Source: Oscillospiraceae bacterium (GTDB lineage: Bacteria; Bacillota; Clostridia; Oscillospirales; Oscillospiraceae). From it: 64,000 bases of DNA. The notes under the pieces are model-generated. The model ran no database searches. It was not told where the DNA came from and saw only the letters and a list, made by a program, of their open reading frames with translations. This document shows positions 42,800 through 51,485 of the stretch, one piece after another. The stretch is taken from positions 1 through 64,000 of the forward strand of contig JAFRMX010000008.1 of the NCBI GenBank assembly GCA_017430455.1. The letters run 5' to 3'. Made by a program: the position numbers and the translations under genes. Every line of letters starts with the position of its first letter. The first letter of the stretch is position 1.

Positions 42800-44269
42800 A
42801 TGAAACTTTCCGAAATATTAAAAAGAACAGGCTATATAGCCTCGAATATCAAGGACGATCCCGATATCACGGGAATAAGCTACGACTCGAGAAAGACGCT
42901 CCCGGGCGACCTCTTCGTCGCTATCAGGGGCTTCAACTCCGACGGGATGGAGTTCATCCCGAAGGCACTGAAAGCCGGAGCCTCCGCCGTAATATGCGAC
43001 AGGGAGCCTGAGGACAACATTCCCTATGTTCTCGTAAAGGACTGCAGAGAGGCCCTCGCGCTCGCCTCGTGCGCCTTCTTCGGCGAGCCCTCGAAAGAGA
43101 TGAAGATGATCGGCGTCACCGGGACCAACGGGAAGACCACGACCACATATCTCGTAAAGCACATGCTCGAGACCCTCGTCCCCTCGAAGATAGGCCTCAT
43201 CGGCACAAACGGCATCATGATTGGGCAGGAGTACATCCATTCGGATTACACGACCCCGGAGAGCTTCGAGCTCCAGAAGCTCTTCCGCGAGATGGCGGAC
43301 AAGGGCTGCGCTTACTGTGTTATGGAGGTGAGCTCCCATTCGCTGGCGCTCAGCAGGGTAGCGGGGATACACTACGATGTCGCCATGTTCACGAATCTTA
43401 CCCAGGACCATCTGGATTTCCATAAGACCATGGAGGAGTACGCCGCGGTCAAAAAGAGCCTCTTTACAAGATGCGACACCGCCTGCACCAACCTGGACGA
43501 TGCCCGCGGTCTGTACATGGTCGAGGGATCTCCCGCCGATCTGATAACCCTCTCGGCTGAGGGCAGGGAAGCGGACCTCAGAGCCGAAAACATAGAACTC
43601 TCGGCATCGGGCGTCACATTCGACGCGATCTATAAAGATGAAAGCGCCCGCGCTCATCTTTCGATCCCCGGGCTCTTCTCGGTCCACAACGCGCTCGGAG
43701 TTATCTCGATAGGCCTCGCGCTAGGCTTTTCACTGAAAGACTGCTGCGAGTCCCTCTCCACCGCGACGGGCGTCAAGGGCAGGATGGAGGTCGTTCCGAC
43801 AGACGGGGACTACTCGATCATCATAGACTACTCCCACACGCCGGACTCGCTCAAAAACGCGCTCGAGACCTTGAAGCCCTTAACGAGGGGAACTCTCTAC
43901 GCGCTCTTCGGTTGCGGAGGCGACAGAGACAGGCTCAAGCGCCCGATAATGGGAGAGGTGGCGGCAAAGTACGCGGACTTCTGCATAGTCACTACGGACA
44001 ACCCCCGCACGGAGGATCCGGAGGAGATAATAAGAGAGATCTTAGAGGGCGTCAAAAACGCCGGAACGCCTTATGTTTCAATATGCGACCGCCCCTCGGC
44101 CATACGCTGGGCTATTGACAAGGCAGGCCCCGGTGATGTAATATTACTCGCCGGCAAAGGCCATGAGGACTACCAGGTGGTCGGAAAGACCAAGCACCAC
44201 ATGGACGAGCGCGAGATCGTCGCCGGATATCTCTCCGAGAGAAAACAAAAAGGAAGCTCCCAATGCTGA
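42800..44269 (+). CDS. murE: UDP-MurNAc-tripeptide synthetase MurE (meso-diaminopimelate type)
   Basis: 489 aa ligase adding the third stem residue to UDP-MurNAc-dipeptide. Mur ligase N-domain (ISYDSRKTLPGDLFVAIRG), ATP loop GVTGTNGKTTTTYLV, Mg/substrate region NLTQDHLDFHKTMEEYAAVK with the carbamylated-lysine segment, and C-domain IIDYSHTPDSLKNAL. The selectivity motif is DNPR (TTDNPRTEDP), which marks meso-diaminopimelate enzymes, not lysine ones. So the organism probably makes DAP-type peptidoglycan. Its end overlaps mraY by seven bases. Confidence 0.96.
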   Translation: MKLSEILKRTGYIASNIKDDPDITGISYDSRKTLPGDLFVAIRGFNSDGMEFIPKALKAGASAVICDREPEDNIPYVLVKDCREALALASCAFFGEPSKEMKMIGVTGTNGKTTTTYLVKHMLETLVPSKIGLIGTNGIMIGQEYIHSDYTTPESFELQKLFREMADKGCAYCVMEVSSHSLALSRVAGIHYDVAMFTNLTQDHLDFHKTMEEYAAVKKSLFTRCDTACTNLDDARGLYMVEGSPADLITLSAEGREADLRAENIELSASGVTFDAIYKDESARAHLSIPGLFSVHNALGVISIGLALGFSLKDCCESLSTATGVKGRMEVVPTDGDYSIIIDYSHTPDSLKNALETLKPLTRGTLYALFGCGGDRDRLKRPIMGEVAAKYADFCIVTTDNPRTEDPEEIIREILEGVKNAGTPYVSICDRPSAIRWAIDKAGPGDVILLAGKGHEDYQVVGKTKHHMDEREIVAGYLSERKQKGSSQC

Positions 44270-45276
44270 TGACCCTGAAACTGATACTGGCTTTCATAAT
44301 TGCATTCGCAGTGTCCTCCGTTTTCGGCAATTTCTACGTCCCCTGGCTCAAGAAGGTCAAAGTCGAGCAGGAGATCAAGGAAAACGGCCCGACATGGCAC
44401 ATATCCAAATCAGGCACCCCGACAATGGGCGGCGTGATGTTCATACTGGCGGCCTTTGTCGCGTGTATCACGGTCGGCTTCGACAGTATGCGCGAGGGAA
44501 GGTATGTCCATCTCTTCGTGTTCGTGTTCGCGCTGGCCTTCGGAGCCATAGGCTTTCTCGACGACTGGGAGAAGATAAAACACAAGGCGAACCTCGGCCT
44601 TCACGCCAACACGAAGTTTCTTCTCCAGCTGGCAGCCGCCATAGTCTTCGTTCTAATCATGCGCCGCACGGGCTACCTCAGAACGGACCTCTACATCCCG
44701 TTTTTCAATAAAGTCGTTTATATCCCGGACTGGGCTTACATGCTCCTCTCCGCTTTCATAATCGTGGGCACTGTCAATTCCGTCAATATCACGGACGGCG
44801 TGGACGGGCTGGCCTCCGGGACCTCGATCCCGGTCTTCCTGTTCTTCGTAACCCTCGCTTACCGCTGGGGCGCGCGCTATCTCGAGCTCGGGATCTTCGC
44901 TTCCGCGATGATAGGCGGGCTGCTTGGCTTTCTCATCTACAACTATAACCCCGCGAAGGTCTTCATGGGCGATACCGGCTCGCTGTTCCTGGGCGGCGCG
45001 ATCGCGGCTCTGGCTTTTGCCTACGACATGCCGCTGATCCTGGTCACCCTCGGGATCATGTTCATAATAGAGACCCTCTCGGACATCATCCAGGTCGCGT
45101 ATTTCAAACTGAGCCACGGCAAACGCGTCTTTAAGATGGCCCCCTTCCACCACCACCTCGAGATGGGCGGCTGGACCGGGCGCAAATGGAAGGAGAAGGA
45201 GCTCTTCCTGCTCTTTACGGGCATCTCGCTCCTCTTCGCGATCATCTCGTTTATCGGAGTGTATAACAGGTACTGA
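44263..45276 (+). CDS. mraY: Phospho-N-acetylmuramoyl-pentapeptide-transferase
   Basis: 337 aa, ten-span enzyme making lipid I on undecaprenyl phosphate. Seen: GTPTMGGVMFILA, FLDDWEKIKHK (catalytic Asp pair), NITDGVDGLASG, VFMGDTGSLFLGG, and HHHLEMGGW. AAGGAAG lies 7 bases before the ATG, inside the murE end. The murD and ftsW genes that usually follow are absent; murG comes next, overlapping by one base. Confidence 0.97.
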   Translation: MLMTLKLILAFIIAFAVSSVFGNFYVPWLKKVKVEQEIKENGPTWHISKSGTPTMGGVMFILAAFVACITVGFDSMREGRYVHLFVFVFALAFGAIGFLDDWEKIKHKANLGLHANTKFLLQLAAAIVFVLIMRRTGYLRTDLYIPFFNKVVYIPDWAYMLLSAFIIVGTVNSVNITDGVDGLASGTSIPVFLFFVTLAYRWGARYLELGIFASAMIGGLLGFLIYNYNPAKVFMGDTGSLFLGGAIAALAFAYDMPLILVTLGIMFIIETLSDIIQVAYFKLSHGKRVFKMAPFHHHLEMGGWTGRKWKEKELFLLFTGISLLFAIISFIGVYNRY

Positions 45277-46391
45277 TGCGTTTCATTCTGACTGCGGGCG
45301 GAACCGCGGGGCATATAAACCCGGCACTTTCCGTTGCCGAAAAACTGAATGAGCTTTACCCCGGCAGCAGCTTTCTCTTCATCGGCGCCGAAGGCAAGAT
45401 GGAGTGCGAGCTGGTGCCGAGAGCCGGCTACGATTTCAGGGCAGTAAAAGTCACGAACCTCAGCCGCGGCCGCAGCGCAGAGGATATAAAGCACAATCTG
45501 GAGACCGCCAGAAACGCGATCACATCCGTAAAAGAAGCATCAAATATCATAAAGGAATTCAAACCCGATGCCGTAATAGGTACCGGGGGTTATGTATGTT
45601 TTCCGGTAATTACGGCCGCCCACAGGCTCGGCGTTCCGACCGTCGTACACGAGAGCAACGCGGAACCGGGCCTCACGACAAAGCTTCTGGCCGACAAAGC
45701 CGATCTCATCCTGGTCGGAGTCCCCGAGTGCGCGAAAAGCTACCGCAGAAAAGAGCGCGTCCATATAACCGGAACTCCCGTGCGGGCGGGATTTTGCGGA
45801 CTTTCCAAGGCTGAGGCCAGAAAACAGCTCGGCATAGAGGGGGACAAGCCTCTGGTCGTCTCCGCCTGGGGCTCGCTTGGCGCCAGGCATATGAACGAGA
45901 CGGTCCTCAAAATGATCCCCAGGATAGCCGCGAGCGGGGAGTTCCTGTTTATTCACTCCATAGGCTCATACTACTACGATTCTTTCATGAAAGAGATAGA
46001 GAAGACGGCTCCCGACTGGGCGGAGCACGGCATCGACCTTCGAAAATACATATACGATATGCCGCTCGTCATGACGGCGGCGGACCTCATCACCTGCAGG
46101 GCGGGGGCCTCGACGCTGGCCGAGCTTTCATATATCGGAAAGCCCGCGCTCATCGTACCGTCCCCGAACGTCACCAACAACCACCAGGAGAAGAACGCGC
46201 GCGTGCTCGAAAAGGCGGGCGGGGCGGAGGTCCTGCTTGAATCGGAGTTTACCGAGGAGAGCTTCTTCGAAAGGCTCAGGACTCTGGTCTCCGACAGCGA
46301 TAAGCTCGACGCGATGGGAAAGGCGATGAGATCCCTCTGCGTGGAGGACTCGGCGGAGCGCATCTGCTCCTGCATCGCGTCCTTACTGTAA
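45276..46391 (+). CDS. murG: Undecaprenyl-PP-MurNAc-pentapeptide GlcNAc transferase
   Basis: 371 aa, GT28 fold, converting lipid I to lipid II at the inner membrane face. N-terminal glycine loop TAGGTAGHINPALSVA, then IGTGGYVCFPV and the acceptor HESNAEPGL; C-terminal ITCRAGASTLAELSYIGKPALIVPSPN. Start ATG overlaps the mraY stop (TGATG). Confidence 0.96.
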   Translation: MRFILTAGGTAGHINPALSVAEKLNELYPGSSFLFIGAEGKMECELVPRAGYDFRAVKVTNLSRGRSAEDIKHNLETARNAITSVKEASNIIKEFKPDAVIGTGGYVCFPVITAAHRLGVPTVVHESNAEPGLTTKLLADKADLILVGVPECAKSYRRKERVHITGTPVRAGFCGLSKAEARKQLGIEGDKPLVVSAWGSLGARHMNETVLKMIPRIAASGEFLFIHSIGSYYYDSFMKEIEKTAPDWAEHGIDLRKYIYDMPLVMTAADLITCRAGASTLAELSYIGKPALIVPSPNVTNNHQEKNARVLEKAGGAEVLLESEFTEESFFERLRTLVSDSDKLDAMGKAMRSLCVEDSAERICSCIASLL

Positions 46392-46407
46392 ACGTTAAGA
46401 TCTGATT

Positions 46408-47181
46408 ATGGCAAACGAAAAGACAAGGACCAATATATTCCGAATAGACCGGCAGTCCCGCAGACACAAAATGAACGTCAGCGGCCCGGTCAGATTCTTT
46501 ATTGTAATAGTCGCCTTAATATTTCTGATGAGCATATTCTTCCGCGTGGAGGTCATCACCGTCGAGGGCAACAGGCACTATACGGACTCCGAGATAATCA
46601 ACGCCGTCGATATCGAGCAGGGGGACAACCTCTTCTTCTTCGACCGTTTCGCGGCTGTAGGCAGGGCCTTCTCGAAGCTCCCGTACATCGACCAGCTGAC
46701 CATCTCCAGAAGCCTTCCGAACAGGGTCACCATCACGGTCGAGGAGAGCGAGGCTCTGGCCTGCATCGTCGTCGGCGATGAGTACTGGACTCTGGACGAG
46801 AACTGCAAGATCCTCGGTAAAGCGACGGAAGAGGAGCTCGAGAACCTGATCATGATAACAGGCATAGACCCCGGAACGCTCATGATCGGAGAGAAGCTCG
46901 TCACCAAGGACGGGGACGAGGAGCTGGTAGAATTTCTCGCGCGCGTCCTCTTCAACATCGAGGAGCGCGGGCTTAAAAACGGGGTCACTTATGTCAGCTT
47001 TGACGACCCCAAAAACGTAAAATTCGACTATCTCGATAACTTTACGGTCGTCTTCGGCGGATCCGACAATATCGATTACCGCTTCGGCATGCTGATGTCC
47101 GCTTTCTCCCAGCTGACGCTCAACGACGTCGGTATAGTGGACGTGAGCAGCATAAGTGGCGTTCATTTCACTCCGGGCTGA
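46408..47181 (+). CDS. ftsQ: Cell division protein FtsQ/DivIB
   Basis: 257 aa bitopic division protein: basic cytoplasmic tail, one membrane span (FFIVIVALIFLMSIFFRVEV region, residues about 32-50), then a POTRA domain (ITVEGNRHYTDSEIINAVDI, SRSLPNRVTITVEESEALAC) and the FtsQ beta domain. It normally joins FtsL and FtsB; neither gene is in this cluster. The ribosome site is weak. FtsZ follows with its own promoter. Confidence 0.92.
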   Translation: MANEKTRTNIFRIDRQSRRHKMNVSGPVRFFIVIVALIFLMSIFFRVEVITVEGNRHYTDSEIINAVDIEQGDNLFFFDRFAAVGRAFSKLPYIDQLTISRSLPNRVTITVEESEALACIVVGDEYWTLDENCKILGKATEEELENLIMITGIDPGTLMIGEKLVTKDGDEELVEFLARVLFNIEERGLKNGVTYVSFDDPKNVKFDYLDNFTVVFGGSDNIDYRFGMLMSAFSQLTLNDVGIVDVSSISGVHFTPG

Positions 47182-47221
47182 AATATAGTTACAAAAAAAT
47201 TACAAAAAATCTAAAATTTAG

Positions 47222-47250
47222 TTGACCTTGAAATAATTTTATATTATTAT
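47222..47250 (+). promoter_or_regulatory. Promoter of ftsZ
   Basis: TTGACC at 47222-47227, 17-bp spacer, TATTAT at 47245-47250. Confidence 0.75.
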
Positions 47251-47281
47251 TAACAGGAAGTATCTGATGGGAGGTCCCGAT

Positions 47282-48478
47282 ATGGATTTCAAAGCTGAAA
47301 ACGGTCCCGAGAACGTTGTCAATATAAAGGTCATCGGTGTCGGCGGAGCCGGTAACAATGTAGTAAACAGGATGGTGAAATCCGGTACCCAGGGTGCCGA
47401 ATTCGTAGCCATCAATACCGATAAACAGGCGCTTTCCGTTTCCAACGCGAACACGAAGGTGCAGATAGGCGAGAAGACCACAAAAGGCCAGGGCGCGGGC
47501 TCCGACCCCGAGATAGGCAGAAAAGCTGCTGAGGAGAGCCGCAACAATATCGCCAAATGCCTGGAGAACACCGATATGGTATTCATCACCGCGGGCATGG
47601 GCGGCGGAACCGGCACAGGCGCCGCTCCCACAGTCGCGGATCTGGCCAAAGAGGCCGGGATCCTCACTGTCGGCGTAGTCACAAAGCCCTTCAAATTCGA
47701 GGGCAAGCGCCGTATGGACCAGGCCGAGGCAGGTATCAAGGAGCTTCTCGGCAAGGTCGACAGCCTTCTCGTTATCCCGAATGACAGACTGAAATTCGCA
47801 ACCGACCAGAGGATCACCTTCGCCAACGCTTTCGAGATCGCTGACGATGTACTCCTCCAGGCAGTTGAGAGCATAGCGAACCTCATCAAGAACACCGGCT
47901 TCATCAACCTCGACTTCGCCGATGTAAGCTGCATCATGAAAGACGCGGGCTATGCCCACATGGGCGTCGGCCACGCCGGTGGAAAGGGCAAAGCCGAAGA
48001 GGCTGCCAAGATGGCGGTATCATCCCCGCTCATGGAGACCTCCATCAACGGAGCCAGAGGCGTGCTTATAAACATCACGGGCTCCGAGGATATGGGCCTC
48101 GAGGATGTTGAGGCAGCCGCGGGCCTCGTTCAGGAAGCGGCTCATCCGGAAGCGAACATCATCTTCGGCGCGAGCTTCGACGATAGCCTCCAGGACGAGA
48201 TCCATGTCACGGTCATCGCGACAGGCTTCGAGGAGAAAGCCCCCGAGGCGGCAGCCGAGGAAGCGAAGTCCTCCAATTTCGCGCCGGTCGTTCCTTCCAA
48301 TGAGAAGAAGGGCACGACCCTGTTCGGCGCGGGCGCTCCGGCCGTATCGGCAGAACCCGAGCTGGTTCCTCCTCTTTCGTCCCCGACGGTCCTCACCCCC
48401 GCACCCGCTGAGGAAGCGGCGAAGCCCGCGGGCGACGACCCCTTCGACAATATCTTCAAGATCTTCAATCAGAAGTAA
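47282..48478 (+). CDS. ftsZ: Cell division protein FtsZ
   Basis: 398 aa tubulin-like GTPase forming the Z ring. KVIGVGGAGNNVVNRM, the tubulin signature GGGTGTGAAP, the T7 catalytic loop NLDFADV, then a variable Ala/Pro/Glu linker (residues about 320-385) and a C-terminal peptide DDPFDNIFKIFNQK, which departs from the common PxFLR form. The ATG at 47282 is preferred: GGGAGG lies 7 bases before it, whereas an in-frame ATG at 47267 overlaps that site. Confidence 0.97.
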   Translation: MDFKAENGPENVVNIKVIGVGGAGNNVVNRMVKSGTQGAEFVAINTDKQALSVSNANTKVQIGEKTTKGQGAGSDPEIGRKAAEESRNNIAKCLENTDMVFITAGMGGGTGTGAAPTVADLAKEAGILTVGVVTKPFKFEGKRRMDQAEAGIKELLGKVDSLLVIPNDRLKFATDQRITFANAFEIADDVLLQAVESIANLIKNTGFINLDFADVSCIMKDAGYAHMGVGHAGGKGKAEEAAKMAVSSPLMETSINGARGVLINITGSEDMGLEDVEAAAGLVQEAAHPEANIIFGASFDDSLQDEIHVTVIATGFEEKAPEAAAEEAKSSNFAPVVPSNEKKGTTLFGAGAPAVSAEPELVPPLSSPTVLTPAPAEEAAKPAGDDPFDNIFKIFNQK

Positions 48479-48494
48479 TAGTTTAAGACCATAC

Positions 48495-48526
48495 CGCGCT
48501 GAGGTTTACGCCTCAGCGCGTTTTTA
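48495..48526 (+). terminator. Intrinsic terminator of the division cluster
   Basis: Perfect 10-bp stem cgcgctgagg / cctcagcgcg, loop tttacg, followed by ttttt. Confidence 0.94.
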
Positions 48527-48657
48527 TGTTCACATCGCTTCCGGTCTCTACAGTCCTTGCAACCGAATATATCTTTACATCTCCGGTGCCCGAAAGACGG
48601 TATCGGAGATGATCGCATCTCCGGGGGAGAACGGGGATCATAGCAGTATGCAAAACT

Positions 48658-48705
48658 GTGTCATTGCGAGGCCGGTTCGCAAACTGGCCGTGGCAATCCG
48701 TTTCC
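48658..48705 (+). repeat. Dispersed intergenic repeat of the TCATTGCGAG...GGCAATCCG type
   Basis: TCATTGCGAGG (48661-48671) and TGGCAATCCG (48691-48700) flank an imperfect palindrome (ggccggtt / aactggcc). This ordering matches a widely seen bacterial intergenic element, and the complement of the 29-bp block near 2928 has the same frame (TCATTCCGAG...GAATCCG). Confidence 0.6.
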
Positions 48706-48890
48706 TCGTCTTTGTCCAAAGCAGAAAGAAAAATGCACTTGAATGTAGTTTCAATCGGAAAACTGCAGGAGCTGAAGTATTGCGGCGCAAGGCTTTGCCG
48801 GGATAAATGCAGTTAATGCAGTTTTTTTGATAAAGTTGGGTAAAAAATGACAATATATACAGACAACAGAATACAAATTTTGTAAAAGAA

Positions 48891-49073
48891 TTCCGAAATT
48901 ACTGCATTAATTGCAGGAATTTCGGGAAACCGTTGGTATTACAGGCTTTTCTGCCTGTAGTTTTGCAGATCTCTTTTGCATTTTTCTGCATTATTCTGCA
49001 ATAAAGTACACTGATGTGCATAAAAATGGAAAGGTAAACGGATTCATCTATATCCGTTTTCCTTTCCATTTTC
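48891..49073 (+). other. Cluster of strong hairpins in a 1-kb gene-free stretch
   Basis: From 48527 to 49537 no gene is supported. Hairpins: 48891-48928 (ttcc/ggaa, gaaatt/aatttc, inner ctgca/tgcag), 48941-48958 (acaggc/gcctgt then agtttt, terminator-like), and 49023-49072, a nearly continuous 21-bp stem (aaaatggaaagg with cctttccatttt, acggat with atccgt). The words tgcag/ctgca recur many times between 48765 and 49090. Another terminator-like hairpin is at 49312-49352. The stretch is A/T rich and may hold an unrecognised RNA. Confidence 0.45.
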
Positions 49074-49468
49074 ATTTGTCACTGCAGACTGCACCAGATA
49101 CAAAAACCTATTTATTTTTATTTACAAAAAAATGAATTTCCGATTCAATTTTCGATTTTTGAACCCATTGTGCTGCAAAGGATTCGAATTGTTTGGATTT
49201 ATTTACATGCTTTTTCAAGACATAATTTGAGAATCGATTCTCCGTCTCTTGCCTTATCCCTCTCGACCACTGTCATTAATGCTTTATGTTATAAATAATA
49301 AAAAAACAAAAAAACAACCTCGAAATACATATATATGTTCTTGAGGCTGTTTCAGTTTACTTTACAGTTTTAAATGTGGGGATGCTGTTACTTCTTTTTT
49401 CTGTTTTTCTTGCTCGTATTAGGGTTTAGCTTTGTAGAATATAATGGCTTTTAAAGATGATTTCAGCA

Positions 49469-49477
49469 TGTTATAAT
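49469..49477 (+). promoter_or_regulatory. Extended -10 box upstream of the Fe-S pseudogene
   Basis: TGTTATAAT, about 60 bases before the GTG start of the decayed gene. Confidence 0.4.
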
Positions 49478-49537
49478 TATTAATCAGATTATTATGAAAC
49501 AGAACCGGAAATTCCAATTTTACAGAGGTAAGTTTAA

Positions 49538-50209
49538 GTGGCGTATAATTTTTTTCCAAGCTGCAAAACCACAGCGCAGTTTAAAGATGCAAGCAGACAG
49601 GCGAAGGAATATATTAACCATTAATTCGGGATAACACCTGTCGGGTGCTGCAGACCGAATCATAAAAAACTCACGCCCGACGATACAGCGATTGTCGTCT
49701 GCAATAATTGTGCTGCCATCATAGAAGAGAATACAGAGGCTTCTATTGAGTTTCTCTGGCAGGTGATCGACAGGGATCCTGATTTTAAGTTCCCGGATCA
49801 TCACGGGGAGAAGATGACCGTACAGGATTGCTGGGTGGCATTTGAGAAGAGATATGTTCAGGATGCGGTCCGGTCACTGCTTCGCAAGATGAATATCGAA
49901 ATTGTCGAGCTGGAGGAAAACTACGAAAAGACAAAGTTCTGCGGCGTTAATCTGCTGTCACCCTGCACGGAAAGCAATGCGGCACTCGCGCACAAAAGAT
50001 ACGTAGAATAGTTCCCGCACATGTTTACGCCGATGGAACCGGAGGAGCAGGCTGAACATTTCCGCAGACACTGTGAGAAGATCAAAACCGGGAAAACTGT
50101 CTGCTACTGCAAGTTCTGTACGGATGCGATAAACATGGGAGGAAAAACCGGGATCCATCTGATAGAACTGCTTTTTACGAAGTCCGGCGAAGAATACGAT
50201 AAACTGTAA
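49538..50209 (+). pseudogene. Decayed Fe-S / heterodisulfide-reductase-like cysteine protein
   Basis: One continuous reading frame of 224 codons, interrupted by TAA at 49622-49624 and TAG at 50009-50011. It starts at a GTG with AGAGGTAAG upstream. Across the stops it stays coherent: PSCKTTAQFKDASRQAKEYI, GCCRPNHKKLTP, VVCNNCAAIIEE, DCWVAFEKRYVQDAVRSLL, KFCGVNLLSPCTESNA, VCYCKFCTDAINMGGKTG. The repeated Cys pairs (CC, CxxC, CYCxxC) suggest an Fe-S or CCG-domain oxidoreductase. No frameshift is seen, so decay is recent, or the stops are assembly errors. It was probably co-transcribed with the DUF362 gene 14 bases downstream. Confidence 0.75.
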
Positions 50210-50223
50210 AAGGAGAATGAAGA

Positions 50224-51264
50224 ATGAAAAACGGCAATCCGATCCCCGGCAAAGACGGCAATAAGTACGTCCCCTTTGAAGAGCGCACAGGCGAGAGCGC
50301 TGTTGTGTTCTTTACACGTGATCTGTCCGAAGAAGGGCTGAAAAAGATCTATGACCGGGTCAGCTCCGTGCTGACCGGCAGGGTGGCGATCAAGCTGCAC
50401 ACAGGCGAGGCCGAAGGGCCGAACATCATCCCGCGTCCGTGGGTGAAGGAACTGATAGAGAGCCGTCTGCCCGACGCGACGATCATTGAGACCAATACTT
50501 ACTACGAGGGAAGCCGCTATACCACCGAAGCCCACCGCAAAACGCTGGAGATCAACGGCTGGACCTTCTGCCCCGTAGACATCACGGACAGCGAGGGCGT
50601 GGCCGCGCTCCCGGTCAGGGACGGCAAGTGGTTTAAGGAAATGCATGTAGGCAAGAGCATGCTCAACTACGATTCGCTTCTGGTGCTCACGCACTTCAAG
50701 GGCCATGTGATGGGCGGCTTTGGGGGAAGCAACAAGAACATCGGCATCGGTTGCGCGGACGGAAGGATCGGTAAGAAGGAGATCCACACTTACCCCGACG
50801 GCGATATGTGGAGCATCTCGGAAGAAGAACTGATGGAACGTATCAGTGAAAGCACCAAAGCGACCATCGACTTCTTCGCGCCTCATGTCTGTTATATCAA
50901 CACCATGCGCAACATGTCCGTCGACTGCGACTGCGCCGGCCCTTCTGCGGAGCCGGTCGTTACCCCGGACATCGGGATAGTTGCATCGCTGGACATCCTG
51001 GCGGCGGACAACGCCTGCATGGATCTGATTTACAACCTGCCCGAAGGCGGCGGCAGGGAACTGGTGGAACGGGTGGAGAGCCGTCACGGTCTGCGGCAGC
51101 TGAGTTATATGAAGGAGCTCGGTATGGGACACGACCGTTACACACTCATCGATATCGACCATGATGACGCCGTCATCACGGCGAAAGAGGCCGTGAAGGA
51201 TGTAAGACCCGGGTGGAAGCCCGACCGTTACAACACCTTCTGGGGACGAAACAGGCATAAATAA
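50224..51264 (+). CDS. DUF362 family protein
   Basis: 346 aa, intact although its upstream partner is broken. The core reads RVAIKLHTGEAEGPNIIPRPW, ETNTYYEGSRYTTEAH, HFKGHVMGGFGGSNKNIGIGCADG and later DIGIVASLDILAADNACMDL, all DUF362 hallmarks. Members have conserved Cys and are sometimes fused to ferredoxin domains; no function is established. Here Cys pairs occur at VDCDC and in IGCADG, but no 4Fe-4S motif. AAAGGAGAATG precedes the ATG. Codon choice favours CGN arginine and GGC, more like the accessory left end than the neighbouring core genes. Confidence 0.88.
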   Translation: MKNGNPIPGKDGNKYVPFEERTGESAVVFFTRDLSEEGLKKIYDRVSSVLTGRVAIKLHTGEAEGPNIIPRPWVKELIESRLPDATIIETNTYYEGSRYTTEAHRKTLEINGWTFCPVDITDSEGVAALPVRDGKWFKEMHVGKSMLNYDSLLVLTHFKGHVMGGFGGSNKNIGIGCADGRIGKKEIHTYPDGDMWSISEEELMERISESTKATIDFFAPHVCYINTMRNMSVDCDCAGPSAEPVVTPDIGIVASLDILAADNACMDLIYNLPEGGGRELVERVESRHGLRQLSYMKELGMGHDRYTLIDIDHDDAVITAKEAVKDVRPGWKPDRYNTFWGRNRHK

Positions 51265-51267
51265 AAA

Positions 51268-51308
51268 AAGCTCCCGGCCACCGGCAACGATCCGATGGTC
51301 GGGAGCTT
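51268..51308 (-). terminator. Terminator between convergent DUF362 and lipoprotein genes
   Basis: Stem aagctcccg / cgggagctt with inner acc/ggt pairing. The best U run (ttttttta) is on the minus strand, serving the lipoprotein gene. Confidence 0.75.
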
Positions 51309-51485
51309 ATTCTATGACCGGTTCAGTCCGGTTCAGGCTGCAGAACAAAAGGGCAGGGAAACAAAAAAGGAGCGGCGCAAATAAAGACGCCGCCCCCCCA
51401 AGACAGGAATGAGATAATATAGGTTGCTCGTTAAACTAATTATAGAAGAACATAACTCCTGTGTCAAGATAAACTCAGAGGTTCA

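Noticed and set aside
50009..50011. In-frame TAG read as pyrrolysine, or TAA as recoding, in the Fe-S gene
   Set aside because: Two different stop codons interrupt one frame and the window shows no pyrrolysine or selenocysteine machinery; decay or read error is simpler.
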